From Puniceibacterium antarcticum (GTDB lineage Bacteria > Pseudomonadota > Alphaproteobacteria > Rhodobacterales > Rhodobacteraceae), in NCBI RefSeq assembly GCF_002760615.1, contig NZ_AWWI01000050.1:1-64000 (forward strand): a DNA stretch of 64,000 bases, read 5' to 3'. The notes beneath the pieces are model-generated. The model had not been told where the DNA came from, did no database searches, and saw only the letters and a program-made list of their open reading frames with translations. Position 1 is the stretch's first letter; every line of letters begins with the position of its first letter. The translations under genes and the position numbers were made by a program. Shown piece by piece: positions 54,715 to 64,000 of the stretch.

Positions 54715-54803
54715 GCGGACGTAACAGGTTGTCCGGGACTGAACGCGGCGGGGTTTGACTCAGTCTGAGTTGCCCGAGATGTGCCACCCGTTCCGAAAAC
54801 AGA

Positions 54804-54829
54804 CAGGCGCCCGATGTTTCGGGCGCCTG
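54804..54829. terminator. Hairpin terminator downstream of the molybdenum hydroxylase operon
   Basis: Eleven-base perfect stem (CAGGCGCCCGA at 54804-54814 with TCGGGCGCCTG at 54819-54829) and a 4-base loop. Read on the minus strand it follows the end of the catalytic subunit gene and is followed by TCTGTTTTC, a fair T-tract. It can also stop the small plus-strand gene. Confidence 0.75.
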
Positions 54830-54837
54830 TTGTCATG

Positions 54838-57159
54838 TCAGGCGTTGAGCGCGGCAAGGATATCGTCGGGCCGGATCGGCAGATGCCGCAGACGGGCGCC
54901 GACCGCCGCGTGGATCGCGTTTGCGATGGCCGGGGCGATCACCGTGGTTCCGGGTTCACCCAGGCCCACCGGCACCTCGGTGCTTTCGACAAAGGCAATC
55001 TCCATCTCGGGCGTGTCGATCATCCGCAACGGGGTATAGCTGCCGAGGTTGAGATCGCTGACATTCCCATTCTCAAAAGAGGTGCCTTCGTAAAGCGCCA
55101 TCGACAGACCCCAGAGCGCTGCGCCTTCGCACTGCGCCAGCGCGCCGTCCGGGTCGACCACCGTGCCGCAATCGAACGCGAGCCACATCTTTTGCACGTC
55201 GATCTGGCCGGTTTTGCGGTCCACATGCAGCTGCACGGCGCCTGCCGTCCAGGTTGGCATGCTGCGCGACTGACCGAAGGTGGTGGCGATGCCGATGGCC
55301 GTGTCGGCGGGCAGGTCCGTTGCCCCATAGCCGGACATTTCCGCGACACGGCGCAGCACAGCCGCCTGACGGGACGCACCGCCTACGGCATTTGGCGCAG
55401 AGCCGGCGTTATACCCTTCGGCCTTGAGGTGTTGCAGGCGGAACTCCAGCGGATCGGTCCCGATCTTGTGGGCGGCTTCGTCCATAAAGCTTTCGACCGC
55501 AAAGTTGGTCCAGCCGGGTCCGACCGAACGCAGCCAGCCGGGGCGGAACGTCTTGTTCGCCAGATCGTTTGTAATCGCCCGGACCTTGTGCGCGCCGACG
55601 GTGTACCAGTGATCGGCCCCGTCGATGGCAAAGGGATCATAGGGTTCATCGTTCACCCCCTTGGGCATGAAGGACGGCACCACCACTCCGGTTGGCCAAC
55701 CCGCCGCAGCGTGGTGTTCCATCCCGATGACCTTGTTGTCGCCGTCAAACGCCATGCGCATCTTCTGCACGCTGGGCGAGCGGGGGCTGTCGAACTGGGC
55801 GTCATCTTCGCGGAAGAACACCAGCTTGATCGGCTTGCCACCCAGCGCCTTGGAGGCAAGCGCTGCCGGAACGGTGTAATCCCCGTTCAGGCGACGGCCA
55901 AAGCCACCGCCCAGCATATAAGTGCGCATCACGATCTGATCCGCCGGGGTATCCAGCGCGGTCGACAGTGTCGGCAGGATCAGCGATTGCCACTGGTTGC
56001 CTGTGTGGATTTCCCACATGCCTTCGGCATTCTGAAAGACGGTCGCATTCACCGGCTCAAGCTGGAAATGCAACACGGTCTGGGTCACATATTCCGCCTC
56101 AAGAACATTGGCGGCAGCGTCAAAAGCGGCGCTTGTGTCGGGCGTTTCGGTCGGCAGGATCGCGCCAGTGGTGCCATCGGCAATCAGCTGGCGTGAGCGG
56201 TCATTGATATCCGCCTCTGACACGCCTGCGGTTTCGCCAGCCGCCCAAGTTACCTTGATCTTCGCGGACGCCCATTTTGCGGCCATCAGAGTTTCACCCA
56301 GAACCACAACCCAGCCGGGCACGGTGCCGGACGGATCGTCGAGCGTGAGGGTTTGCAGATACCCCTTCACATCCTTTGCGCCGCTGTCATCCACAGCCGA
56401 AACCTTGGATCCGAGGCGCGTCGGAGGCAACAGGGGGACGCCGTAGACCATGCCGTCAACCTTGGCATCAAGGCCATAGATCGCCTTGCCGTTGGTCTTG
56501 TTTGCGATGTCGAGCGCGGTCACATCCTTGCCCACCAGCCGCAATTCGGAATGCGGCTTCAGTGGCAGAGCCTGCAGTTCGTCCTCTGTAAAAGAGCGTT
56601 CGATCCCAGCGGCGACAAGGTCACCGTAGCTGATGGTATTGCTGCCATCGCTCACGGATCCGTCGCGCGCGGTGCAGGTGGCGGGGTCCACACCCCATTG
56701 GCTGGCAGCCGCCTCGATCAGCGCGGTGCGGCCTGCGGCACCCGCCTGGCGGTAAACCGGCCAGCTTTGCCAGACCGACCAGCTGCCGCCGGTGACCATG
56801 GTGCCCCATTTTTCGGCCGTGTCGACATGGGTGATGTGGACGCTGTCCCATGCGACCTCAAGCTCATCAGCAAGGATGCGGGCGATTGCAGTGCCGACAT
56901 GCTGACCCATTTCAGCGCGGATGATGTTGACGTTCACCCGGCCATCGCTGTCGATCCAGTACCACAGGGTGGGTTCGAACGGGTCACCCGTCGCTTCGAT
57001 CGGTATGCCGTTGGAGGCTGCCGGATCCATCGCGGCAGAGGAGGCGCGTGGAAAACCAAAGGCAACACCGGTTGCGGTCATGGAGACGAGAAAGCCGCGG
57101 CGTGTCATGTCGCCACTTCTGGTCGTATTGTTCATGCGTGAAATAAGTTTGTTACCCAT
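54838..57159 (-). CDS. Molybdopterin-binding large subunit of a periplasmic aldehyde/isoquinoline-type oxidoreductase
   Basis: 773-residue member of the xanthine-oxidase family, IorB-like (large subunit without its own FeS domain). A Tat-type signal MTRRGFLVSM (about 18-27) indicates export of the folded enzyme. Blocks seen include EMGQHVGTAIARILADEL near 80, GGGFGRRLNGDY (cofactor loop) and a C-terminal GEPGTTVIAPAIANAIHAAVG. It should hold molybdopterin-cytosine dinucleotide and hydroxylate an aldehyde or N-heterocycle. It overlaps the 2Fe-2S gene by 8 bases, and a tri-haem cytochrome is upstream, so electrons go to the respiratory chain. The substrate is unknown. Confidence 0.88.
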   Translation of the reverse strand: MGNKLISRMNNTTRSGDMTRRGFLVSMTATGVAFGFPRASSAAMDPAASNGIPIEATGDPFEPTLWYWIDSDGRVNVNIIRAEMGQHVGTAIARILADELEVAWDSVHITHVDTAEKWGTMVTGGSWSVWQSWPVYRQAGAAGRTALIEAAASQWGVDPATCTARDGSVSDGSNTISYGDLVAAGIERSFTEDELQALPLKPHSELRLVGKDVTALDIANKTNGKAIYGLDAKVDGMVYGVPLLPPTRLGSKVSAVDDSGAKDVKGYLQTLTLDDPSGTVPGWVVVLGETLMAAKWASAKIKVTWAAGETAGVSEADINDRSRQLIADGTTGAILPTETPDTSAAFDAAANVLEAEYVTQTVLHFQLEPVNATVFQNAEGMWEIHTGNQWQSLILPTLSTALDTPADQIVMRTYMLGGGFGRRLNGDYTVPAALASKALGGKPIKLVFFREDDAQFDSPRSPSVQKMRMAFDGDNKVIGMEHHAAAGWPTGVVVPSFMPKGVNDEPYDPFAIDGADHWYTVGAHKVRAITNDLANKTFRPGWLRSVGPGWTNFAVESFMDEAAHKIGTDPLEFRLQHLKAEGYNAGSAPNAVGGASRQAAVLRRVAEMSGYGATDLPADTAIGIATTFGQSRSMPTWTAGAVQLHVDRKTGQIDVQKMWLAFDCGTVVDPDGALAQCEGAALWGLSMALYEGTSFENGNVSDLNLGSYTPLRMIDTPEMEIAFVESTEVPVGLGEPGTTVIAPAIANAIHAAVGARLRHLPIRPDDILAALNA

Positions 57160-57625
57160 TGTCCTGTGCTCCGTTCATTGCGGTTGCAGCGTCGCGGACG
57201 GCCTGACGGATGCGTGGATAGGTCATGCAGCGGCACAGATTGCCTGTCATCACGGCGTCGATGTCTTGGTCGCTGGGGTTCGGGATGTCCTGCAACAGTG
57301 CGACAGCCTGCATGATCTGGCCTGACTGGCAGTAGCCGCATTGTGGCACGCGCAGATTACGCCAGGCTTCCTGCACCGGATGGTTCGAGTCGGTGTCGAG
57401 CCCCTCGATCGTGGTGATTTCAGTGCCTGCCACGTCGGATATCGGCGTGATGCAGGACCGCGTCGCGCGCCCGCCCACATGCACGGTGCAGGCACCGCAC
57501 ATGCCGATGCCACAGCCGAATTTTGTGCCTGTCAGGCCGATTTCATCACGGATGGCCCACAGCAGCGGTGTTTGCGGGTCTGCGTCCAGGCTGACGTCTC
57601 GCCCGTTGATCTTGAACTGTATCAT
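57152..57625 (-). CDS. 2Fe-2S small subunit of the periplasmic oxidoreductase
   Basis: 157 residues with two 2Fe-2S clusters of the CoxS/IorA type: plant-ferredoxin-like CGIGMCGACTVHVGG (about 40-54) and the four-helix CGYCQSGQIM (about 97-106) with the later CRCMTYPRIR. It carries electrons from the molybdenum site in the large subunit. It has no signal of its own, so it is presumably carried out by the Tat signal of the large subunit. Second gene of the operon, 19 bases after the cytochrome gene. Confidence 0.92.
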   Translation of the reverse strand: MIQFKINGRDVSLDADPQTPLLWAIRDEIGLTGTKFGCGIGMCGACTVHVGGRATRSCITPISDVAGTEITTIEGLDTDSNHPVQEAWRNLRVPQCGYCQSGQIMQAVALLQDIPNPSDQDIDAVMTGNLCRCMTYPRIRQAVRDAATAMNGAQDNG

Positions 57626-57644
57626 TTTGCGTTTCCTCAGGATG

Positions 57645-58946
57645 TCAGTGCGCGACAGGGGCTTCTGCCCGGATGGTGGCGACGGAATTCGCCAGATCCG
57701 GCCATGCCGGTTTGCCAGCGCGCTTGTCGCGCAGATAGGCGGCTATCGCGGTGATTTGGGTGTCGTTCAGCGCATGGCGAAAGCCCGGCATGACCACACC
57801 CGCGATCCCCTCGGGGGCATTCACCCCGTCCAGCATGACGTGGATGAGGTTGGTCGGATCGTCGAGGTTCGTGGCCGAGTTGATGCCAAGATCGGGGCGA
57901 CCCTGTTCGATCTGTTCGGCATTATAGTGGCAGGAGGCACAGGCCGTCGCATAGAGCCGTTCGCCAAGCTCGCGACGGTACTGCGGATCGGGGCGGTTGT
58001 TGCGCAGGCTGGCCAGAACAACTTCGCTTTGCGCGGGATCATCCTCGGTCGCGCCGACCTTGTCAGCAAGATAGATGCTCAGCGCGCTGATGTCATCCTC
58101 TGGCAGTTCGCGCACACCGGCATGGACCACGGGGCCCATCGGGCCGGCCGCGATGCCGTGATAGGTGGCCGCGCCGTTTTCGAGGTAGGATTTGAACTCG
58201 GCGGCTGTCCAAGGCACAGCGGAGGCATTGGCAGAGGTCAGCGCCGGTGCGATCCAGCGGTCGATTTCAGCCCCGGCATATTGCTCGCCGGATTTCTCTG
58301 CACCAAGCGCGTTTCGGGGTGTGTGGCATGCGCCGCAGTGTGTCACACCCTCAGCAAGATAGGCGCCGCGGTTCCACGCGTCAGAATGTTCCGCGTCGGG
58401 TTCATACGGGCCGAAATCGGCAAAAAGCAGCTTCCAACCCGACTGAAGAACGCGTTGATCCAGCGGAAAGGGCAGTTCGTTCGCTGTCTGCTCTGACGCG
58501 ACCGGGGCGACCTTTGTCATGATATAGGCATAGATCGCGTCGACATCCTCATCGCTCATCTTGGTGAAATGATCGTAGGGAAATGCGGGGAAAAGGTGAC
58601 GCCCCTCACGGTCGACGCCTTCGTGCATGGCGCGGCGAAAGGCTGCCTGCGAATAGGACCCGATGCCGGTCTCCATATCCGGGGTCAGGTTGGTCGAATA
58701 GATCGTGCCAAAGCCTGTCTCCATGGCATAATTGCCCGCATAGGGCGCCCCGTCTGCCGAGGTGTGACAGGTTGCGCAATACCCGGCCGCGGCCAGAATG
58801 CGGCCTTTTTCCACGACGGCAGGATCGAACTCTGCATGCTGATCTGCGGTAACGGGGGCGATTGCGGGTTTGTAGGTATAGACACCGAAACCGACCGCAG
58901 CGATGAACGCCACGGCCAGAATGCCTAGGAAAAACCTTTTTAGCAT
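57645..58946 (-). CDS. Tri-haem membrane-anchored cytochrome c, electron acceptor of the oxidoreductase
   Basis: 433 residues with an N-terminal membrane anchor (about 5-24) and three class-I-type haem domains: CATCH at 57-61, CGACH at about 203-207 and CASCH at about 335-339. This is the layout of the cytochrome subunit of alcohol and aldehyde dehydrogenases that feed ubiquinol oxidase. First gene of the operon, transcribed before the 2Fe-2S and molybdenum subunits. Electron flow from the enzyme to the quinone pool or cytochrome oxidase is inferred. Confidence 0.9.
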   Translation of the reverse strand: MLKRFFLGILAVAFIAAVGFGVYTYKPAIAPVTADQHAEFDPAVVEKGRILAAAGYCATCHTSADGAPYAGNYAMETGFGTIYSTNLTPDMETGIGSYSQAAFRRAMHEGVDREGRHLFPAFPYDHFTKMSDEDVDAIYAYIMTKVAPVASEQTANELPFPLDQRVLQSGWKLLFADFGPYEPDAEHSDAWNRGAYLAEGVTHCGACHTPRNALGAEKSGEQYAGAEIDRWIAPALTSANASAVPWTAAEFKSYLENGAATYHGIAAGPMGPVVHAGVRELPEDDISALSIYLADKVGATEDDPAQSEVVLASLRNNRPDPQYRRELGERLYATACASCHYNAEQIEQGRPDLGINSATNLDDPTNLIHVMLDGVNAPEGIAGVVMPGFRHALNDTQITAIAAYLRDKRAGKPAWPDLANSVATIRAEAPVAH

Positions 58947-59276
58947 ATAGCTGATTTCCTTGGGTTTTGGTTTCTGTCCGGCAACATATGTGTGTCGGAT
59001 AACATGCTATAACTCTTTGTAATGCCAATGGTTCCGTTCACATTGCGCAAAACTATGAATTTATGATGAAATTTGTTTGGCGGGGCGATGTTTGCCGTCC
59101 CCATGTCCGGTGTTTTGGTTCTGCCATATCACAAGTCTTTTCTGGCAGTGCTGTGGCGTGATCCTGCGCGAGGTGGGCCTGTCGAGGCGCGCGCCACGGG
59201 TCACTGAACCGCAAACGCCTCGTTTTTGCCAAGTTGCGCACATTGGCCAAAAGCCCTGATTTGGGATGCAGAGTGT
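58947..59276. other. Intergenic stretch without a recognised gene
   Basis: About 330 bases between the cytochrome operon promoter side and the end of the helicase gene. Its middle (about 58985-59070) is AT-rich and probably holds the promoter of the oxidoreductase operon. No supported gene or RNA was found. Confidence 0.5.
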
Positions 59277-62200
59277 TCAGCGGCCATCCGGCGCGGCCAG
59301 CAGCTTCATCGGCTCTTCGCCGTCTTGTCCGACATCCTTCTTGGTTTGCGCCGCACGCCTTGTCCGGTCGTCGTCCAGCAGGACAGTGAGGGAGTCGTGA
59401 ATACGCGCAACGACGGATCCCGGGTTTCGGAACCAGTCAGTGGACCAGATTCGGAGGATGTTCCATCCAAGCCCTTCGAGCACCGCCTGACGGACCTTGT
59501 CGCGATCCCGCGCAGTGGCCGAGGAGTGGTACTGCGCCCCGTCACATTCGACCCCGGCAAGATAGGCGCCCGCGAAATCAGGGTGCACGACGCCAAGATC
59601 GACCCGGAACCCCGAAACGCCAATCTGCGTTCTGACCTCCCATCCCTTGGCAGAGATGGCATCAGCCACGGCCTGTTCAAAGATATTCTCGGCGGCGCCA
59701 AGCGATCCCATGTCTTGCGCGGGCAGGGCGATGCTGCCGCGCTCTGCATAGTCAAGGAAAGCCTTGAGGTGATTGACACCGGTTGCGCGTGTGCGTCCAA
59801 GGTCAATTTCGTCGGCATGGAGCGACGCAAAGACGTGCAATTCGCGACGTGCCCGGGTCACGGCCACGTTCAGCCGCTTTTCTCCGCCCTCGCTGTTGAG
59901 GGCGCCGAAGTTCATCGTCATTTTTCCGGCAAGGTCAGGGCCGAAGGTGATGGAAAACAGCATTACGTCGCGCTCGTCCCCTTGGATGTTTTCAAGGTTC
60001 TTGACGATGACGGCCTCTTCCCTCTCGTCCGCGAAGAACCATTCAAGCCGTTCATCGCTGCGGCGAAGCGCGTCGAGCATATCAAGGATCAGCGACTGCT
60101 GTTCGCCGTTGAAGGTGATGACGCCCAGTGTGGGCCTGTCCCCCTCTGGCAGGTCGAGCCAGGATGTCAGTCTGGTGCGGATCACTTCGGTGATTGCCGT
60201 CGCCTCTGCGGCATTGGTGCGGCCCTTGCCACGGGCATAAACGCCCTTCACAGGATGGAACTGCAGCGCCTCAGAGTTGGTCGCGGGCGCAGGAAATGTG
60301 ACAAGGCCACCGCCATAGTAATGGTGGTTGGAAAACGCGATCAGCGCTTCGTCCCGGCTTCGGTAATGCCAGTCGAGACGCCGCGTAGGGATCCCGGCGG
60401 CGCAGACTTCATCAAGGATTGAGGGCATGTCCCGTTCCAGTTCGGGCAGGTCCTCCTCTCCGTCGTCTGCACGACCAAAAAAATTGGTCGGGGGCAGCTG
60501 TTTTGGATCGCCCACGATGATCGCCTGCTTGGCACGCGCAATCGCGCCAATGGCATCCCAGGTCGTGATCTGAGACGCTTCGTCAAACACCACCACATCA
60601 AACGCTTGCTGACCTGCAGGAAGATACTGCGCGACGGAAAGCGGCGACATCAGCACGCAGGGCGCGAGGCGGGCAAAGGATACAGGCATTTCGCCGATAA
60701 GCGCGCGGATCGGCATCGAAGGCCGTTTCAGGCCAAGCTGGTGGCGCAGGGTGCCAAGCTCGGAATTGCGCGGCACCTCATCGCGGGCAGGCAGACCGTG
60801 CGCAATACGACGCATGATCTCGCGCGGTGCAAGATCAGCGGCCTTTGCGTCGAGGGCGCGGAAGGTCTGAATCCGGTGATCCTGTTCCCAATGCGCGAAC
60901 CGTCGGAGTTCGTCACTTGCATCCATGGCCAGCGGCAACCACCATGCGGCATAGGCCCGCTCAAAGGCTTTTTGCGCAGGCTCTGTCAGGCTTTGCTGCG
61001 CCATTGAATCGACGAGGGGAGTAAGACCCTGAGCCTCAGCGGCATCGCGTGCCTGGATCCAGCGCGTCCAGTCTGAAAGACGTGCCCGGTTTTCGATAAT
61101 CCGATCAAGCGCCTGCGCGAGATCACGCAGGGGCATGGCATCCACTTCTGACTGCGCCACAGCCCTGAAGGCGTCGAGCGCCGTTTTATGCCGATCAATG
61201 CCGTCACGAAGTAATTCGAGCGAGGCGCGCATATCCTGACCGCTTCGGTCCGCCAATTCTGCCATCGCTGCGCCAAAAACCTCTGGTCGTTCGACCATGG
61301 GTTTCAGCCGGTCGAGGCTGGTGCGGAACTCTGCATGCTGCGCGAGCAGCGTATCAAGCACGGCAATGTCGTCACCGTCCACAACAGATGCCAGCGGGTT
61401 TTCCTTCAGGGCAGCATAAGCTGCTTTCGCCTCAAGCAACGCCTTGATGTCGCGGGCTGGATCAGCGGCGCCGGTTTCGGCGTAGGTTTGCAACAGCTTG
61501 CGCAGCCTGCGGCAGGCCAGAGCAGAGAAAGGCCAGACCTTGATCTGGGCCGCGCGCCAATCGGCGTCGAACTGATCCAACGGCATGCGGGCGATGGATG
61601 GCGCGTCATAGCTGGCCGCCATGTCCCGCTTTGCGTCTTCAATTGTGGCATGATGTGCGCGAAATTTCGCCCTGTGGCCTTCAATCTCGTCCAGCGGCAG
61701 CTTTGGCACCCGGGACAGATTGCGCGCGTCCGGTGCCAGTCGTGGCAGGAGCGCGCTCAGTGCTGCGATGCGCTCGGACTGTCCTGAAAGATCATCGCTC
61801 AGCCCCAACCGTTCCGACAGGCGGCGGACTGCGGTCTGCACCAAGGCGGTCGAGGAGCGAAGGCTCTCTGTCGCGGTGATCAGCCGGTCCTCCCAGGCGA
61901 AAGACCAGTCGTCGCTGGCGATGAGATCGAGCGCGGAGACACCTGCAACCACGTCATGTGTGCGTTCCAGATCTGCGGCAAGCTGGACGAGATGATTGTA
62001 GGTTTGCTGATCGTGCGCATCTTTGGATGCAAAGCTGAGGCGCGGCCCGGCCTTGCCCTCTGCCGCCTTGCCGATGGCCTGAAACACGCTGAAACCCTGC
62101 GTCCCTGTGCGGTGCAAAGCCTCGACATAGGCGTTCAGCTGATCGCGGGTCAGGCGCAGGTGTTCGTTTACCTCAACCCAGTCCGCTTCGCGGCTTGTGA

Positions 62201-64000
62201 TATCCCTGTCCCAGCTGCGCCCCAGCTGATCAAGAACCGACTTTCGATCGGTTTTGTTCGAGTGGAGTTCAAGACAGGCATCGCCCAACCCATTCGCCGC
62301 CAGCCGCCGATGAACAACATCCAGCGCCGCTGCCTTTTCGGCGACGAACAGAACGGTCCTGCCGTTGGCAATGCATTGCGAGATGATGTTGGCGATGGTC
62401 TGGCTTTTGCCCGTGCCCGGCGGACCGATCAGAACAAAATCCTGACCCTCGGCTGCAGCCACCACAGCGGCGAGTTGCGAGCTGTCTGCCGGAAGCGGCG
62501 TCAGAAGTTCATTTGGGGAAAGCCGCCGGTCCAGATCGCGAGGCAAGACGCTTTCGCCCCGGGTTTCAAAGGTCTCGCTCGGGTTGTCGACAAGGTGACG
62601 CACCAGCGGGTTTTCCCGAAGCTGGTCGGTGCGATCCACCAGATCTTTCCACATCAGGTATTTCGCAAAGGAAAACGTCGACAGCGCCAGTTCTTCGACG
62701 ACCTCAAAGCCGGCAACATCACGGACCTTCTGGCGCATGATTTCGAAAACCCGCGCCATGTCGATGCCGCTGTCATCTGTCGGCAGATCGCCCTCAAGCT
62801 CTGGCACGCGCAGGTCGAAGTCGCGTTTCAGGAACTGGAAGAGGGTAGAGTTGATCTGCACATCATCCTCGTGATGCACAATCTTGAATTCCGACTGCGC
62901 GGATTTGCGTTCAAGCTTGACCGGGATCAGCAGCAAAGGCGCGCGATAGCTGCGGGTGTCGCCCTCGGTCTTTTTCCAGCGCAGGAAGCCGGTGGCCAGG
63001 AACAGCGTGTTGGTGCCACCCTCCTGCATATCGCTCTTGGCTTTGCGGTAGAGCGTCAGAAGCCGGTTGTTCATTTCGCGCCCGGTGAGCGGCACCGCGA
63101 TCTGGCGCCGCTCGAACGTGTCGCGCGACACGTCTTCTTCTATGCGCTGACGGTCTTCGGGTGTCAGCGTGCGATTGCCGATGGGATCATCTTCTCGCAG
63201 CGCCAACATCGAGTACTTTCTGCCCTCCGCCAGAGCGTCCTCCAGCGCCGAGACATCCGGGCACAGGAAGGGCAGGGATTGTTTTGTATCCGTGAAATTC
63301 AGCAGGCGATTGCGCAGTGACAGATCCAGAAGCTTGCGCTGCCATCTCTCGATCCGCCCGAAGGGGGTATCGGGGGCTTCTTCACGGATCTCGCCGGGCA
63401 GAAAATCGAAAGGCAGCGGTTTGGGAAGCGCTGCGGGTGATGCGTCTTCCTGTGTGCTTTCGGCGGTTTCGGTGGATGGCTCATGGCGTGCCAGCGGGCG
63501 GATGCGGGCAGCCCTGGCGCGCGTGACATCGACCGCCATGATGAATTCGCTTTCACGATCTTCGGACAGCCTGCGACGCCCTTCGTCGACAGCCTGCTCG
63601 AAACCGATCGAGGGGCGTTTGGTCAGCAGCGTGGTTTCGATGGGGACAAATTCCCGCGCCTGCGCGGCTTTTCGCACAGTGATCACATCCGGTTCGGTCA
63701 CATGTCCGAAGTCACGTTTGGTGAGCCAGACACCAACCCAGGCATGCCCGTCCGCGAACAGAACTGCGGGGTTCAGGCCTGCCGCCTCGAACGCTGCGGC
63801 AAGCAGAAGTGAGGTGTCGAGGCAGGTTGCCAAACCTTCCGACCTGATGCGCCCCGGGCTGCGGACCTTTTGCCCCTGTCGTTCGAAAGAGGCAGGCGGC
63901 ACGGCATAACTCAGCCCCATGCCCGTTGTTGCGGACCAGATCGCCCCAGCCAGAAGCCAGGCACGACCGGGATCCTGCGACTGATATCCATCAATCGCGC
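59277..64000 (-). CDS. Giant DUF4011 helicase with C-terminal Vsr-like nuclease (5' end outside the window)
   Basis: At least 1573 residues; the frame stays open to the window edge with coding sequence (IDGYQSQDPGRAWLLAGAIW), so the N-terminus is missing. Order, counted from the edge: an N-terminal segment with a transglutaminase-like look (ATCLDTSLLLAAAFEAAGLNP), DUF4011 with WQRKLLDLSLRNRLLNF near 220, an SF1 helicase with Walker A GPPGTGKS near 525, DEASQ near 1134, VGDPKQLPP and VAVTRARRELHVF, and a C-terminal nuclease domain (about 1420-1540) with DLGVVHPDF, then VECDGAQYHSS. Helicase-Vsr proteins of this layout resemble the Hhe-type single-gene phage-defence systems. No partner genes are seen on its 3' side. 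Confidence 0.85.
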   Translation of the reverse strand, partial: AIDGYQSQDPGRAWLLAGAIWSATTGMGLSYAVPPASFERQGQKVRSPGRIRSEGLATCLDTSLLLAAAFEAAGLNPAVLFADGHAWVGVWLTKRDFGHVTEPDVITVRKAAQAREFVPIETTLLTKRPSIGFEQAVDEGRRRLSEDRESEFIMAVDVTRARAARIRPLARHEPSTETAESTQEDASPAALPKPLPFDFLPGEIREEAPDTPFGRIERWQRKLLDLSLRNRLLNFTDTKQSLPFLCPDVSALEDALAEGRKYSMLALREDDPIGNRTLTPEDRQRIEEDVSRDTFERRQIAVPLTGREMNNRLLTLYRKAKSDMQEGGTNTLFLATGFLRWKKTEGDTRSYRAPLLLIPVKLERKSAQSEFKIVHHEDDVQINSTLFQFLKRDFDLRVPELEGDLPTDDSGIDMARVFEIMRQKVRDVAGFEVVEELALSTFSFAKYLMWKDLVDRTDQLRENPLVRHLVDNPSETFETRGESVLPRDLDRRLSPNELLTPLPADSSQLAAVVAAAEGQDFVLIGPPGTGKSQTIANIISQCIANGRTVLFVAEKAAALDVVHRRLAANGLGDACLELHSNKTDRKSVLDQLGRSWDRDITSREADWVEVNEHLRLTRDQLNAYVEALHRTGTQGFSVFQAIGKAAEGKAGPRLSFASKDAHDQQTYNHLVQLAADLERTHDVVAGVSALDLIASDDWSFAWEDRLITATESLRSSTALVQTAVRRLSERLGLSDDLSGQSERIAALSALLPRLAPDARNLSRVPKLPLDEIEGHRAKFRAHHATIEDAKRDMAASYDAPSIARMPLDQFDADWRAAQIKVWPFSALACRRLRKLLQTYAETGAADPARDIKALLEAKAAYAALKENPLASVVDGDDIAVLDTLLAQHAEFRTSLDRLKPMVERPEVFGAAMAELADRSGQDMRASLELLRDGIDRHKTALDAFRAVAQSEVDAMPLRDLAQALDRIIENRARLSDWTRWIQARDAAEAQGLTPLVDSMAQQSLTEPAQKAFERAYAAWWLPLAMDASDELRRFAHWEQDHRIQTFRALDAKAADLAPREIMRRIAHGLPARDEVPRNSELGTLRHQLGLKRPSMPIRALIGEMPVSFARLAPCVLMSPLSVAQYLPAGQQAFDVVVFDEASQITTWDAIGAIARAKQAIIVGDPKQLPPTNFFGRADDGEEDLPELERDMPSILDEVCAAGIPTRRLDWHYRSRDEALIAFSNHHYYGGGLVTFPAPATNSEALQFHPVKGVYARGKGRTNAAEATAITEVIRTRLTSWLDLPEGDRPTLGVITFNGEQQSLILDMLDALRRSDERLEWFFADEREEAVIVKNLENIQGDERDVMLFSITFGPDLAGKMTMNFGALNSEGGEKRLNVAVTRARRELHVFASLHADEIDLGRTRATGVNHLKAFLDYAERGSIALPAQDMGSLGAAENIFEQAVADAISAKGWEVRTQIGVSGFRVDLGVVHPDFAGAYLAGVECDGAQYHSSATARDRDKVRQAVLEGLGWNILRIWSTDWFRNPGSVVARIHDSLTVLLDDDRTRRAAQTKKDVGQDGEEPMKLLAAPDGR

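Overview
The window looks like a chromosomal segment from a marine-type alphaproteobacterium, most likely Rhodobacterales (Roseobacter clade). This is inferred from the GC-rich coding bias, the three-subunit PntA1/PntA2/PntB transhydrogenase, the NAD-linked FdsGBA formate dehydrogenase, the phasin, the Acr3-type arsenic operon, the carboxyspermidine polyamine genes and the Roseobacter-like IS5-family remnant. It is almost entirely accessory metabolism, stress and redox genes. No rRNA, intact tRNA or CRISPR array was seen.

Region 1 (about 0.1-15.3 kb, + strand): a soluble molybdenum formate dehydrogenase operon (fdsG-fdsB-fdsA-fdhD-fdsD) preceded by a perfect LysR-type palindrome. It is followed by an NtrC-like regulator with an altered GAFTGA loop, its histidine kinase, and an oxalate/formate-type MFS carrier preceded by three motif copies spaced exactly 42 bp. 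Then come a phasin with a perfect FNR box, a polar amino-acid ABC importer, and two abutting transposase fragments (IS110 and IS5).

Region 2 (about 15.5-25.3 kb): an M23 peptidase, purC, two very small overlapping lipoprotein genes (one entericidin-like), a DUF2177 membrane protein, an MprF-type aminoacyl-lipid synthetase/flippase, and an arsR-acr3-arsC-arsH operon with a perfect palindromic operator over the arsR start.

Region 3 (about 25.3-35.4 kb): an OmpR/kinase pair faces a set of periplasmic and membrane redox genes: a small PepSY protein, an Asp/Glu-rich secreted protein, a DUF2271 protein with an ApbE-like flavinylation motif, a PepSY-flavodoxin-reductase fusion and ApbE. Together they look like a flavin-based electron route from cytosolic NAD(P)H to the periplasm. 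A VIT-type metal transporter, a P-type ATPase without a metal-binding head, and a frameshifted DUF3309 gene follow.

Region 4 (about 35.7-50.7 kb): an arginine deiminase operon (YfcC-type carrier, arcA, arcB, arcC), with FNR-like boxes upstream of it and of its neighbours, then polyamine synthesis, a semialdehyde dehydrogenase, pntA1-pntA2-pntB and a zinc alcohol dehydrogenase. The FNR-like boxes suggest a low-oxygen programme.

Region 5 (about 50.7-64 kb): a Na+/H+ antiporter, a cytochrome c whose reading frame runs into a convergent Crp-family gene, a periplasmic molybdenum hydroxylase operon with a tri-haem cytochrome, and, running off the right edge, a giant DUF4011 helicase with a C-terminal Vsr-like nuclease that resembles single-gene phage-defence proteins.
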